Position numbers and translations under genes: made by a program. From a bacterium (GTDB lineage: Bacteria; JACRDZ01; JAQUKH01), in the NCBI GenBank assembly GCA_028719205.1, contig JAQUKH010000018.1:1-51065 (forward strand): DNA of 51,065 nt, given 5' to 3'. The notes beneath the pieces were generated by a model. The model made no database searches. It was not told the DNA's origin and saw only the letters and a list, made by a program, of their open reading frames with translations. Each line of letters begins with the position of its first letter. The stretch's first letter is position 1. Positions 25,846 through 33,012 of the stretch are shown one piece after another.

Positions 25846-27280
25846 ATTCTTTCCACCTCTTTTCAACAAGTTCAATTATCTCTTTCTTCTGAGAAATCTT
25901 TTCCGGCCACTGCCTTCCGTCCAATTCTTTCGGGAATTTCCGCGTGGCGTCAATACCGATCTTGGACCCAAAGCCTTCCTTTAAACTGGAAAAATCCAAT
26001 ATATCCGCAGGCCCCTTCGCGGTAACAATATCCCGCTCCGGATCAATATTATTCCCAAGGTTCCATAAAACGTCACTGATAGAACTGATATTAATATCAT
26101 CATCCACAATAATTATAATTTTGGAAAACATCATCTGGCCGAGGCCCCAAACCGCGTGCATTATTTTATGCGCCTGCCAGGCATAAGTTTTTTTGATGCT
26201 GAAGATCACAATGTTATGAAAACCTCCCTCTAATGGAAGATTCATATCAACTATTTCAGGAATAGTTAATTTCACAAGCGGAAGAAAAATCCGCTCAGTC
26301 GCCTTTCCTAAAAAATTATCTTCAACAGGGGGAATACCAGTAGATACAGTATGATAGATAGGGTCTTTTCTGTGTGTAATACAAGTCAGATGAAATACCG
26401 GAAACTTATCAGGTAAAGAATAATGCCCCGTATGATCTCCAAACGGGCCTTCCACCCGTCGCTCGCCGGGCTCAATATAACCTTCCAGGATTATCTCGCT
26501 GTTAGCCGGAACCTCAAGGTCGATTGTCTTGCATTTGACGAGTTCAACCGGCTCCCCTTTTAAAAATCCGGCAAAAATAAATTCATCTATATCGGGGGGG
26601 AGGGGCGCTGTGGCGGCATAGGTAGTGGCCGTATCTGACCCAACCGCCACAGCCACCGCTAATCTCCTCCCCAATTTCTCCGCTTTTTGAAAATGCCTTG
26701 CTCCGTCTTTATGCGGATGCCAATGCATACCGCACGTTTGCCCGTCAAAAACCTGCATCCTGTACATCCCGACATTTCTTACGTTCGTCTCCGGGTCTCT
26801 CGTAATAACCAGCGGCAAGGTAATATATTTTCCGCCATCCTTCGGATAATACTTCAATATCGGAAATTCATCCAGAGAAAAATAATTTTTTGTTACGATT
26901 TCCTGGCAAACCCCGTTATTTACATCTTTAGGTTTGAACGACCTGAAGGTTTTATATAATTTTGGAATGGAACGTACCTTACCAAAAAAAGAATCCGGCA
27001 TCTTCGGTTTAATAATTTCTTCAATTCTTTTCGCGATATCATCCAGTTTTTCCACACCTAACGCATGAGACATCTTCTCTAAACTTCCGAACGTGTTGAT
27101 TAAAACAGGATATTTAGATCCTGATACATTTTCAAAAAGAAGCGCCGGCCCGTTTGAACGCGTAACGCGATTTGATATCTCAGCGATCTCTAACTCGCTG
27201 TTAACCGGAATTTTTACCCTTAAAAGCCCGCCCGTCGCTTCTAACGATTTAATATATTCCCTAAGATCTTTGTAAGCCAT
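25832..27280 (-). CDS. ubiD: UbiD-family (prFMN-dependent) decarboxylase
   Basis: This 482-residue protein matches UbiD along its length. It starts with KDLREYIKSLEATGGLLRV, holds the prFMN/metal-binding segments IVTKNYFSLDEFPILKYYPK and GMYRMQVFDGQTCGMHWHPH, and has GPFGDHTGHYS plus ERIFLPLVKL. It should remove a carboxylate from a prenylated aromatic acid, or from 1,4-dihydroxy-6-naphthoate if the futalosine route is used. It heads the operon, and UbiA overlaps its end. The cofactor-making partner UbiX is not in the window. An AGGAG ribosome binding site sits before the ATG. Confidence 0.92.
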   Translation of the reverse strand: MAYKDLREYIKSLEATGGLLRVKIPVNSELEIAEISNRVTRSNGPALLFENVSGSKYPVLINTFGSLEKMSHALGVEKLDDIAKRIEEIIKPKMPDSFFGKVRSIPKLYKTFRSFKPKDVNNGVCQEIVTKNYFSLDEFPILKYYPKDGGKYITLPLVITRDPETNVRNVGMYRMQVFDGQTCGMHWHPHKDGARHFQKAEKLGRRLAVAVAVGSDTATTYAATAPLPPDIDEFIFAGFLKGEPVELVKCKTIDLEVPANSEIILEGYIEPGERRVEGPFGDHTGHYSLPDKFPVFHLTCITHRKDPIYHTVSTGIPPVEDNFLGKATERIFLPLVKLTIPEIVDMNLPLEGGFHNIVIFSIKKTYAWQAHKIMHAVWGLGQMMFSKIIIIVDDDINISSISDVLWNLGNNIDPERDIVTAKGPADILDFSSLKEGFGSKIGIDATRKFPKELDGRQWPEKISQKKEIIELVEKRWKEYGFK

Positions 27281-27331
27281 AATTCTTTCTCCTGCTTTAT
27301 ATACGTAACAACTCCTAATAAAAAATCCCTT

Positions 27332-28831
27332 TTAAACGAGATGACATAAATTACAGGCAAACCCTTTCCGAATCCTTTTGGTTTTTGAAGCCTTTTCACC
27401 TTCAAAATGCGGGTCATGACAGGTAGTACATGTAATCTCTCCGTTTGTATCCAGAGGGAATCCTTTTGGTACGATCATTGTTGGTTTTACAACATGGGAA
27501 AACGCGGCCGGATGCGGCCTGTGCGAATGGCACCTGATACAAAGCATCTTGATCTTTCCTCCCTTAATACCCTTATCGCTATCTTCATCGTTTTTATCTC
27601 CGGTATCCGGTGGTGTAATATGACAATACATGCATTTCCGTTTTGCCTTCATTTCAAAATGAGGATTCAATTTCTTAAATTCCTCTTTGTCGTGACACAT
27701 AAAACACAGATCATTAATTTCCTTATTCCTTCCGCCTTCTTCAAATCCCCGAAGTAAGTAAATGCTGGTCCTGTTAACAAATCCAGCGCTATGACATGTA
27801 TTACAAGTGATCTTACCCTTCTGCAGCGGAAGAGCCGGATCAACCTTCATTTCCGGCGGAGGCAGGATATCTACAGGATGCATATTCGCTTCTGTCCCAT
27901 GGCAACTATTACAAAGAAGTGTAAAATTTCCTCCAAACCTAAAATCAACTTCATCTACAGTAGCGCCTTCCTTCGGCATAGTAATATGACAAACTAAACA
28001 TTGGGTATCATCAAAATGGGGTTTAACATATCTTCCCTCTTCCAGGCTATAAATATATTCCGGCCTTAGGAAATGGGCAGTAGCTGATGCCCCATGCGGA
28101 TCATGACAAGTCGCGCAAGTTATATTTCCATCGGCATCGCGGGGTAGGCTAGGCGGAGGAGATATAGTAGTATCTACATTCATAGGATGATTTTGCGCGG
28201 ACATATTATGACAAAAGTTACACAAGGTCAGAATATTAATTCTAAAGCCGACTGTCTTTTCATTATCACTTATTTTGGGTTCAGTGGCGTGACAGTAATT
28301 ACATTTACGCTTCCCTTCCAAAATGCGATGCGGGTTCTTTTTAAGGAATTCCATTCCATGGCAGTCGTAACACAGATCTGTCCGCCACTTATATTTGCCC
28401 TCTTCAAAACCACGGAGCAGGCTGAACTTTGTATCTTTCGCGTGCATATTATGGCAGGTTATACAGTTAACCTTTTTTTCCTTGCTTAAAGGAAGATTCG
28501 CCGGAACTTTCATAGAAGGATCCACACCTGTAGGATGAATATTACTCTCTGCCCCATGGCATTCCACGCAAAGCTCTTCAATAGGTTTTTTGAATGTTAC
28601 AGTTTCTTTTGTATCTTCCTTACCGGGTTTAATTTTATGGCAATCTGTACAGTCCAATTCATTATGCGGATTCGGTCTGCCTTTTTTCTTCGCGAATTCC
28701 TCAAGAGCTTTAGATTCATCTTGCGAGGCGGAAAACGCGGGATATCCTATAAATAATGATACCGATAATAAGAAAATAACACAAATTTTATAGTTTTCTG
28801 TTGAATTAGAAGTTTTAAAATCATTTTTCAT
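27332..28831 (-). CDS. Secreted 15-haem c-type cytochrome with repeated modules
   Basis: This 499-residue protein has an N-terminal signal peptide or anchor (hydrophobic run about residues 16-35, ending AFSASQ). I count fifteen CxxCH haem sites: CTDCH, CVECH, CITCH, CYDCH, CNYCH, CNFCH, CATCH, CLVCH, CNSCH, CNTCH, CFMCH, CMYCH, CIRCH, CTTCH and CNLCH. They fall into about four similar modules in which LCxxCH is followed by a second His near HP and then ITCxTCH and a basic NPH segment. It is a periplasmic or extracellular electron conduit of the multihaem type, not a known named family to me. GGGGAAA serves as ribosome site. Divergent regulatory palindromes lie upstream. Confidence 0.9.
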   Translation of the reverse strand: MKNDFKTSNSTENYKICVIFLLSVSLFIGYPAFSASQDESKALEEFAKKKGRPNPHNELDCTDCHKIKPGKEDTKETVTFKKPIEELCVECHGAESNIHPTGVDPSMKVPANLPLSKEKKVNCITCHNMHAKDTKFSLLRGFEEGKYKWRTDLCYDCHGMEFLKKNPHRILEGKRKCNYCHATEPKISDNEKTVGFRINILTLCNFCHNMSAQNHPMNVDTTISPPPSLPRDADGNITCATCHDPHGASATAHFLRPEYIYSLEEGRYVKPHFDDTQCLVCHITMPKEGATVDEVDFRFGGNFTLLCNSCHGTEANMHPVDILPPPEMKVDPALPLQKGKITCNTCHSAGFVNRTSIYLLRGFEEGGRNKEINDLCFMCHDKEEFKKLNPHFEMKAKRKCMYCHITPPDTGDKNDEDSDKGIKGGKIKMLCIRCHSHRPHPAAFSHVVKPTMIVPKGFPLDTNGEITCTTCHDPHFEGEKASKTKRIRKGFACNLCHLV

Positions 28832-28971
28832 TATTTTTCCCCTTTGTAATAATAATATGCAATTTTCATACCAAAGAAATAGAAAATATATTAATTAATG
28901 CATAACCTATTGCAAAATAATGAATAATATTTTTTATTTTAATATTATTACATATTTAAAAATAATTACTT

Positions 28972-28986
28972 TTGTCATAATGACAC
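28972..28986. promoter_or_regulatory. Operator-like palindrome TTGTCA-TAA-TGACAC
   Basis: An inverted repeat of TGTCA half-sites with a 3-base centre lies between the 15-haem cytochrome gene and the divergent radical SAM gene. A second copy lies 41 bases away, about four helical turns. Confidence 0.5.
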
Positions 28987-29012
28987 ATATTTAATAAATA
29001 TATTTTCGCAAT

Positions 29013-29027
29013 TTGTCATTTTGACAA
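29013..29027. promoter_or_regulatory. Operator-like palindrome TTGTCA-TTT-TGACAA
   Basis: A perfect inverted repeat with a 3-base centre. It overlaps TTGACA (29021-29026), which would serve as a -35 box for the radical SAM gene, so a bound regulator would cover that promoter. Confidence 0.5.
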
Positions 29028-29078
29028 TAATTAATATTGTTTATTTAAAATATCCATTATGCTAAAATAATCACCTGT

Positions 29079-30443
29079 ATGTTAAACAAAAAAATACTTC
29101 TCACAATTATGCCCCCTTTTTGGCCCAAGATGCCGCCAATAGGAATTGCGTACCTGCAGGCGTATCTTGCCTGTAAAAACATAAAAGCGGATATATTGGA
29201 TCTGAATAATGTGTTTTACAATCTTGTAAGGGCGACCAGCCGTTCGCCCCTGCAAAAATCATGGCTTATCAGTTGTAATACTTTTTTGGAAGAAAACATA
29301 ATCGATATCATACAAAAAGATTTCCCGTCTGAATTTAACGGGTATATTAATAAAATATTGGAATATGATATTGTTGGTTTTTCCTGCTTCAAGAGTAATT
29401 TTAAAACTACAGTTGAAATAATAAAGATATTGAAAGCTCAAAAGTCGAATATAAAAATAATCTTAGGCGGGCCGGAAATTACAAGGCAATTTTATAAAAC
29501 CAATGGGGAATTTAATATGAGGGCGAATAATTACCCGCCTGCCGGACGGGCAGGTTCGCCCCTACAAGCGGATTTGCTTGTTGTCGGTGAAGGTGAAAAG
29601 GCGCTGTATGATTATATCGTAGGGACGCACCTAAATAACCATGAAAAAATCTCAAAGTTTAATCAATTAGAAAATCTTGAAGATTTGCCTTATCCGAAAT
29701 TTCAGGGTATAAACACCTATCCCAGAAAAGATACCGTCCCTTTGTTATTTTCAAGAGGCTGTGTACGAAAATGCAATTTCTGCTCAGAAAAACTGTTATA
29801 TATTGGCTTCCGGACCAGGCCGGCAAAAAACCTAATTGAAGAAATAAGACATCACCTTGCAAATAAAATTAAATACTTCGTGTTTTTCGACTCTATGCTG
29901 AACGCGGACTTAAGAAAGCTTGAAAAATTTTGCGACGCGGTCATTGCTAATTTCGGCTCGATCAATTGGGAAGCGCAGATAGCCGTAAGGAAAGATATGG
30001 ATAAGGCTTTTTTTGAAAAGATAAAAAAAAGCGGATGCTACAATTTGTTTATCGGCCTAGAATCAGGTTCTGACAATACGTTAAAGAAAATGAATAAAGG
30101 TTTTACCGGCAATGATGCCGTTGAATTTTTTAAAAAATTAAATAACGCGGGATTGTTCTTCGGAATAAGCCTGATAGCCGGATACCCCGGCGAGACAGAA
30201 AAGGATTTTAAGGAAAGCCTTGATTTTGTAATTAATAATAAAGCTCTTATACCAAAGATCGAACAGATCAATCCATTTACTTATTATGATGGAACTAATA
30301 CAGATGAAGCCACAGATTATAAATTATGTCCGGAATCAATGAAAAGAATGGAAATCTTCATTGAAGAGATCAAAAAACACAATTTTAAGTACACAAACGC
30401 GTTTTTGGGAAATTTGGTTGAAAAAACAGGGGAAACAAAATGA
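29079..30443 (+). CDS. B12-binding radical SAM protein with repeats inserted in frame
   Basis: This 454-residue protein has a cobalamin-binding-like N-terminal domain (MPPFWPKMPPIGIAYLQAYL, later IILGGPEITR and LLVVGEGEKAL) and a radical SAM domain with RGCVRKCNFCSEK near residue 230, then SGSDNTLKKMNKG and GYPGETEKDF. Between them two GC-rich palindromes of the GTAGGGGCGAA family (29224-29255 and 29521-29561) keep the frame open and add residues such as RATSRSPLQ and PAGRAGSPLQ. Upstream there is TAAAAT at 29063-29068, 10 bases before the ATG, and no ribosome site, so this message too may be leaderless. It overlaps the next gene by 4 bases. Substrate unknown. Confidence 0.83.
   Translation: MLNKKILLTIMPPFWPKMPPIGIAYLQAYLACKNIKADILDLNNVFYNLVRATSRSPLQKSWLISCNTFLEENIIDIIQKDFPSEFNGYINKILEYDIVGFSCFKSNFKTTVEIIKILKAQKSNIKIILGGPEITRQFYKTNGEFNMRANNYPPAGRAGSPLQADLLVVGEGEKALYDYIVGTHLNNHEKISKFNQLENLEDLPYPKFQGINTYPRKDTVPLLFSRGCVRKCNFCSEKLLYIGFRTRPAKNLIEEIRHHLANKIKYFVFFDSMLNADLRKLEKFCDAVIANFGSINWEAQIAVRKDMDKAFFEKIKKSGCYNLFIGLESGSDNTLKKMNKGFTGNDAVEFFKKLNNAGLFFGISLIAGYPGETEKDFKESLDFVINNKALIPKIEQINPFTYYDGTNTDEATDYKLCPESMKRMEIFIEEIKKHNFKYTNAFLGNLVEKTGETK
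29224..29255. repeat. Palindromic repeat inside the radical SAM gene (copy 1)
   Basis: Arms TTGTAAGGGCGA (29224-29235) and TCGCCCCTGCAA (29244-29255) pair with two mismatches around an 8-base loop. The sequence is a copy of the GTAGGGGCGAA family and keeps the gene's reading frame open, encoding VRATSRSPLQ. Confidence 0.75.
29521..29561. repeat. Palindromic repeat inside the radical SAM gene (copy 2)
   Basis: Outer arms GGGCGAA (29521-29527) and TTCGCCC (29555-29561) enclose an inner hairpin CCTGCC/GGCAGG (29538-29554). It encodes part of RANNYPPAGRAGSPLQ. The final SPLQ is the same as in copy 1, meaning both copies were fixed in the same reading frame. Confidence 0.75.
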
Positions 30444-31282
30444 TCGAAGTCAACGAAGTAAAAATTCAGAGGATCCTTAATCCTACTGCCATTGACCTGG
30501 GCGAGTTTGTGATCAATCCTTTCATGGGCTGCGAGTTTGCCTGTTTATACTGTTACGTCCGATCAAACCGGGTTATAAGCAAAAGGAATAAACCATGGGG
30601 TGAATATGTCGATGTCCGGATAAATGCGCCTGAACTACTGGAAAAAGAGTTGCTGATAAAAAAGCCAAAGGTAGTTTTATTAGGCTCAACTACGGAATGC
30701 TTTCAACCAACGGAACAAAAATATCAAATTACAAAAAAGGTGCTTGAAATATTAAACAGCCATGGGGTATATTATGTAATTCTTACCCGTTCGCCATATA
30801 TTGTTAATTATATTTCCTTATTGAATAAAGGTTTTTGCAGAAAGATATATTTTACAATTAATAATATGCCCTCCGTGTTTAAACAAAAACTGGAGCCTAA
30901 AACCCCGGGATTTGATTCCCGGATAGAAGCGGTAAAAATGCTTATAGATGAAAAAATACCGGTTACCCCCTACTTTTCACCTCTACTTCCATTGATATCA
31001 GATTACCATGAAATTTTTCAAAAATTAGAAAAAGCTCAAATTATTGAATTTGAGTGCCTTAATTTTAATCTTAAGAATATCCTTATTATAATCGATACAA
31101 TATATGAAATAGACCCTATTATAGGGGAAAAATATAAAAAAATGTTTAATGATAAAGATTTTTATTCATATATAATGGATGAGGCCAAAAAAGATATAAC
31201 AAAAAAAGCAATAAGCGCGAAAAAGAATTTTAATATCCATATTCATTCTTTTGGTAATTTTTTCGAAAACAGGTATTCTTAA
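30440..31282 (+). CDS. SPL-type radical SAM protein
   Basis: This 280-residue protein begins with NPFMGCEFACLYCYVRSN, the signature of the Rv2578c/spore photoproduct lyase-like radical SAM subfamily (C-x3-C-x2-C plus an aromatic residue). Later VLLGSTTECFQPTEQKYQIT and LTRSPYIVNYISLL match the SAM-binding and barrel regions. Members of this clade repair DNA lesions or have unknown roles; this one is shorter than canonical SplB. It overlaps the upstream B12-radical SAM gene by 4 bases (ATGA), so the two are co-translated and may act together. No nearby DNA-repair gene supports a specific photoproduct lyase role. Confidence 0.85.
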   Translation: MIEVNEVKIQRILNPTAIDLGEFVINPFMGCEFACLYCYVRSNRVISKRNKPWGEYVDVRINAPELLEKELLIKKPKVVLLGSTTECFQPTEQKYQITKKVLEILNSHGVYYVILTRSPYIVNYISLLNKGFCRKIYFTINNMPSVFKQKLEPKTPGFDSRIEAVKMLIDEKIPVTPYFSPLLPLISDYHEIFQKLEKAQIIEFECLNFNLKNILIIIDTIYEIDPIIGEKYKKMFNDKDFYSYIMDEAKKDITKKAISAKKNFNIHIHSFGNFFENRYS

Positions 31283-31289
31283 AAAATCC

Positions 31290-31319
31290 TTGACAAATAT
31301 ATTGAGTCTATGCTAAGTT
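31290..31319 (+). promoter_or_regulatory. Promoter of the M23 peptidase - bactofilin - V-ATPase genes
   Basis: TTGACA at 31290-31295 is followed after 18 bases by TAAGTT (31314-31319), which carries a TGC extension just upstream. The peptidase ATG lies at 31355 with AAGGAAG as ribosome site. Confidence 0.55.
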
Positions 31320-31354
31320 ATACTCGATTTATTTTGTTAAAATAAGGAAGTTTA

Positions 31355-32293
31355 ATGTTTAGAAAAAAATCGTACACTATAATGATCGTTCCGCATACGG
31401 ATTCCAAGCCGTTCCATTTTCATATTACATTACCGGCTATTATGCGTATATCGGCATTAGTTTGTTTCGCGGGGCTTTTGCTTTCCCTTTTCCTGATTGA
31501 TTATAATAATGTAAGATTAAAACTGTTTTCCGTAGCTCCTTTACAGGAAAAACTCGTTAAGGAACAGGAACGGCTCGCGGAGCAAAGAACCCGGCAGGAA
31601 GAAGACCTGAAAAAAATAAACGGGATAATGACGAAGCTTAAAAACGTTGAAGATCAGTTTAAAAATATCACCGGCTTTGAATCAAAGATGAAAAAAGGCG
31701 GCCAAGGCGGACCTACATATAACGATAGAGAATTAAGCGGAAGAATAAAAGCTGTGGAATTTAACGCCGAATTTGAAAATAAATCGGAAAAAATTTTGGA
31801 AGATGTCAAGGATTTAGAAGGGTCTCTGTATTATCAATCCTTAAAGCTGGATGAATTTTCCGGTTTTCTGGAAAACCAAAAAGGCAATTTGGGATCAATG
31901 CCGCTAATTTGGCCCGCGAAAAGCGGACATATTTCAGGAAAATTCGGGTATCGGCTTTCTCCTTTTAACAACAAAAGAAAAGAGTTCCACACAGGCCTTG
32001 ATATTTCTTTAAGACCAAAAACACCGGTCTTTGCAACAGCTAAAGGGAAAGTAATATATTCAGGCTGGCTTCCAGGGCTGGGAAATACTATAAAGATATC
32101 CCATGGTAACGGTTTAGTTACCCTTTATGGACATAATTCCAAGCTGCTCGTAAAATCTGGACAGATTGTTGAACGAGGGCAAAATATCTCGCTCTCGGGC
32201 AATACCGGATCAAGTACAGGCCCGCATTTGCATTATGAAGTGCAAAAAAAAGGATACTTTGAAAATCCTGTAAATTATATTTTAAATCTTTAA
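31355..32293 (+). CDS. M23-family (LytM) peptidoglycan endopeptidase
   Basis: This 312-residue protein is anchored by one membrane helix (residues 27-48) and followed by a charged coiled-coil (65-180). The C-terminal LytM domain has HTGLDI (first zinc-binding His and Asp), HGNGLVTLYGHNS and SGNTGSSTGPHLHYEV (final HxH). It cuts peptide cross-links in the cell wall, in the periplasm. AAGGAAG is the ribosome site. The bactofilin gene follows 23 bases later; such pairs occur in bacteria that shape their wall through bactofilin scaffolds. A regulatory, non-catalytic role is less likely, as the zinc ligands are all present. Confidence 0.9.
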   Translation: MFRKKSYTIMIVPHTDSKPFHFHITLPAIMRISALVCFAGLLLSLFLIDYNNVRLKLFSVAPLQEKLVKEQERLAEQRTRQEEDLKKINGIMTKLKNVEDQFKNITGFESKMKKGGQGGPTYNDRELSGRIKAVEFNAEFENKSEKILEDVKDLEGSLYYQSLKLDEFSGFLENQKGNLGSMPLIWPAKSGHISGKFGYRLSPFNNKRKEFHTGLDISLRPKTPVFATAKGKVIYSGWLPGLGNTIKISHGNGLVTLYGHNSKLLVKSGQIVERGQNISLSGNTGSSTGPHLHYEVQKKGYFENPVNYILNL

Positions 32294-32316
32294 AAAATCC
32301 GGAGAAAAAAATAGTA

Positions 32317-32658
32317 GTGAAAAAAGAAAATGGTAAGATTGATTCAATAGATACAATTTTAGGGCAGGGTATAATTTTCAAAGGTGAGTTAAAAGGAGAT
32401 GGAAATATCAAGATTGACGGCCAGCTTAGCGGTTTGATCGAAGCTACGGGTGATGTTTATATCGGGAAAAAAGCCGGAGTTATCGGGGATTGTCATGTTG
32501 GCAGTATCATCATAGGTGGAAAGGTAAAAGGAAATGTGGTTGCTTTAAAAAGGGTAGAAATCCTTCCCGATGGTGAATTACACGGTGACATTCTTGCTCC
32601 ACGCATATGTATAGCTGATGGTGTAATTTTTGAAGGAAACTGCAAAATTTCAAAATAA
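32317..32658 (+). CDS. Bactofilin
   Basis: This 113-residue protein is a polymer-forming cytoskeletal bactofilin. It has the beta-helix pattern with repeated Gly and Val-Ile turns (GIIFKGELKGDGNIKIDGQL, GDVYIGKKAGVIGDCHVGSI, KRVEILPDGELHGDILAP). It starts at GTG 32317 after a GGAG ribosome site. Bactofilins assemble into filaments on the membrane without nucleotide and recruit M23 peptidases, one of which is encoded immediately upstream. It is followed by the V-ATPase cluster after 30 bases, so it may be part of the same transcript. Confidence 0.92.
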   Translation: MKKENGKIDSIDTILGQGIIFKGELKGDGNIKIDGQLSGLIEATGDVYIGKKAGVIGDCHVGSIIIGGKVKGNVVALKRVEILPDGELHGDILAPRICIADGVIFEGNCKISK

Positions 32659-32688
32659 AGAACCTAAATTGAAAGGGAGAGCTATTTT

Positions 32689-33003
32689 ATGCAAGAGACA
32701 TTCAATGAAATAAAACAAAAAGAAAAAGATGGAAAAGAATTAATTGATAAAACTAAAAAAGAATGTGAAGAAAAATTGATCCTCGCTCAGGCAAGACTGC
32801 TGGATAAGTACAGCACTTCGTTAGGTTCCTTCCAGAAGGAAGCCGGAACGATTTTTATAGACAAGAAAAAAGAAATTGAAAATGAAGTGTTCGGTAAACT
32901 GGACCATGCGGAGAAAGAAAGAAATTCGACCATAGAAAAAGCAAAGATTAATTTCCCAAACGCGTATGAGTTTATAAAAAAGAACGTTTATAAAAATTTG
33001 TAA
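32689..33003 (+). CDS. V-type ATPase peripheral-stalk subunit (G/H type, NtpF-like)
   Basis: This 104-residue, almost entirely helical protein is rich in Lys and Glu (KEKDGKELIDKTKKECEEKL) with a coiled-coil heptad pattern to residue 90. It precedes subunit I by 9 bases in the V-ATPase operon. By position and shape it should be the stalk subunit that pairs with subunit E as the stator. Sequence in this subunit class is poorly conserved, so the identity rests on location and coiled-coil nature. GGGAG precedes the ATG. Confidence 0.75.
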   Translation: MQETFNEIKQKEKDGKELIDKTKKECEEKLILAQARLLDKYSTSLGSFQKEAGTIFIDKKKEIENEVFGKLDHAEKERNSTIEKAKINFPNAYEFIKKNVYKNL

Positions 33004-33012
33004 GGGAATATT

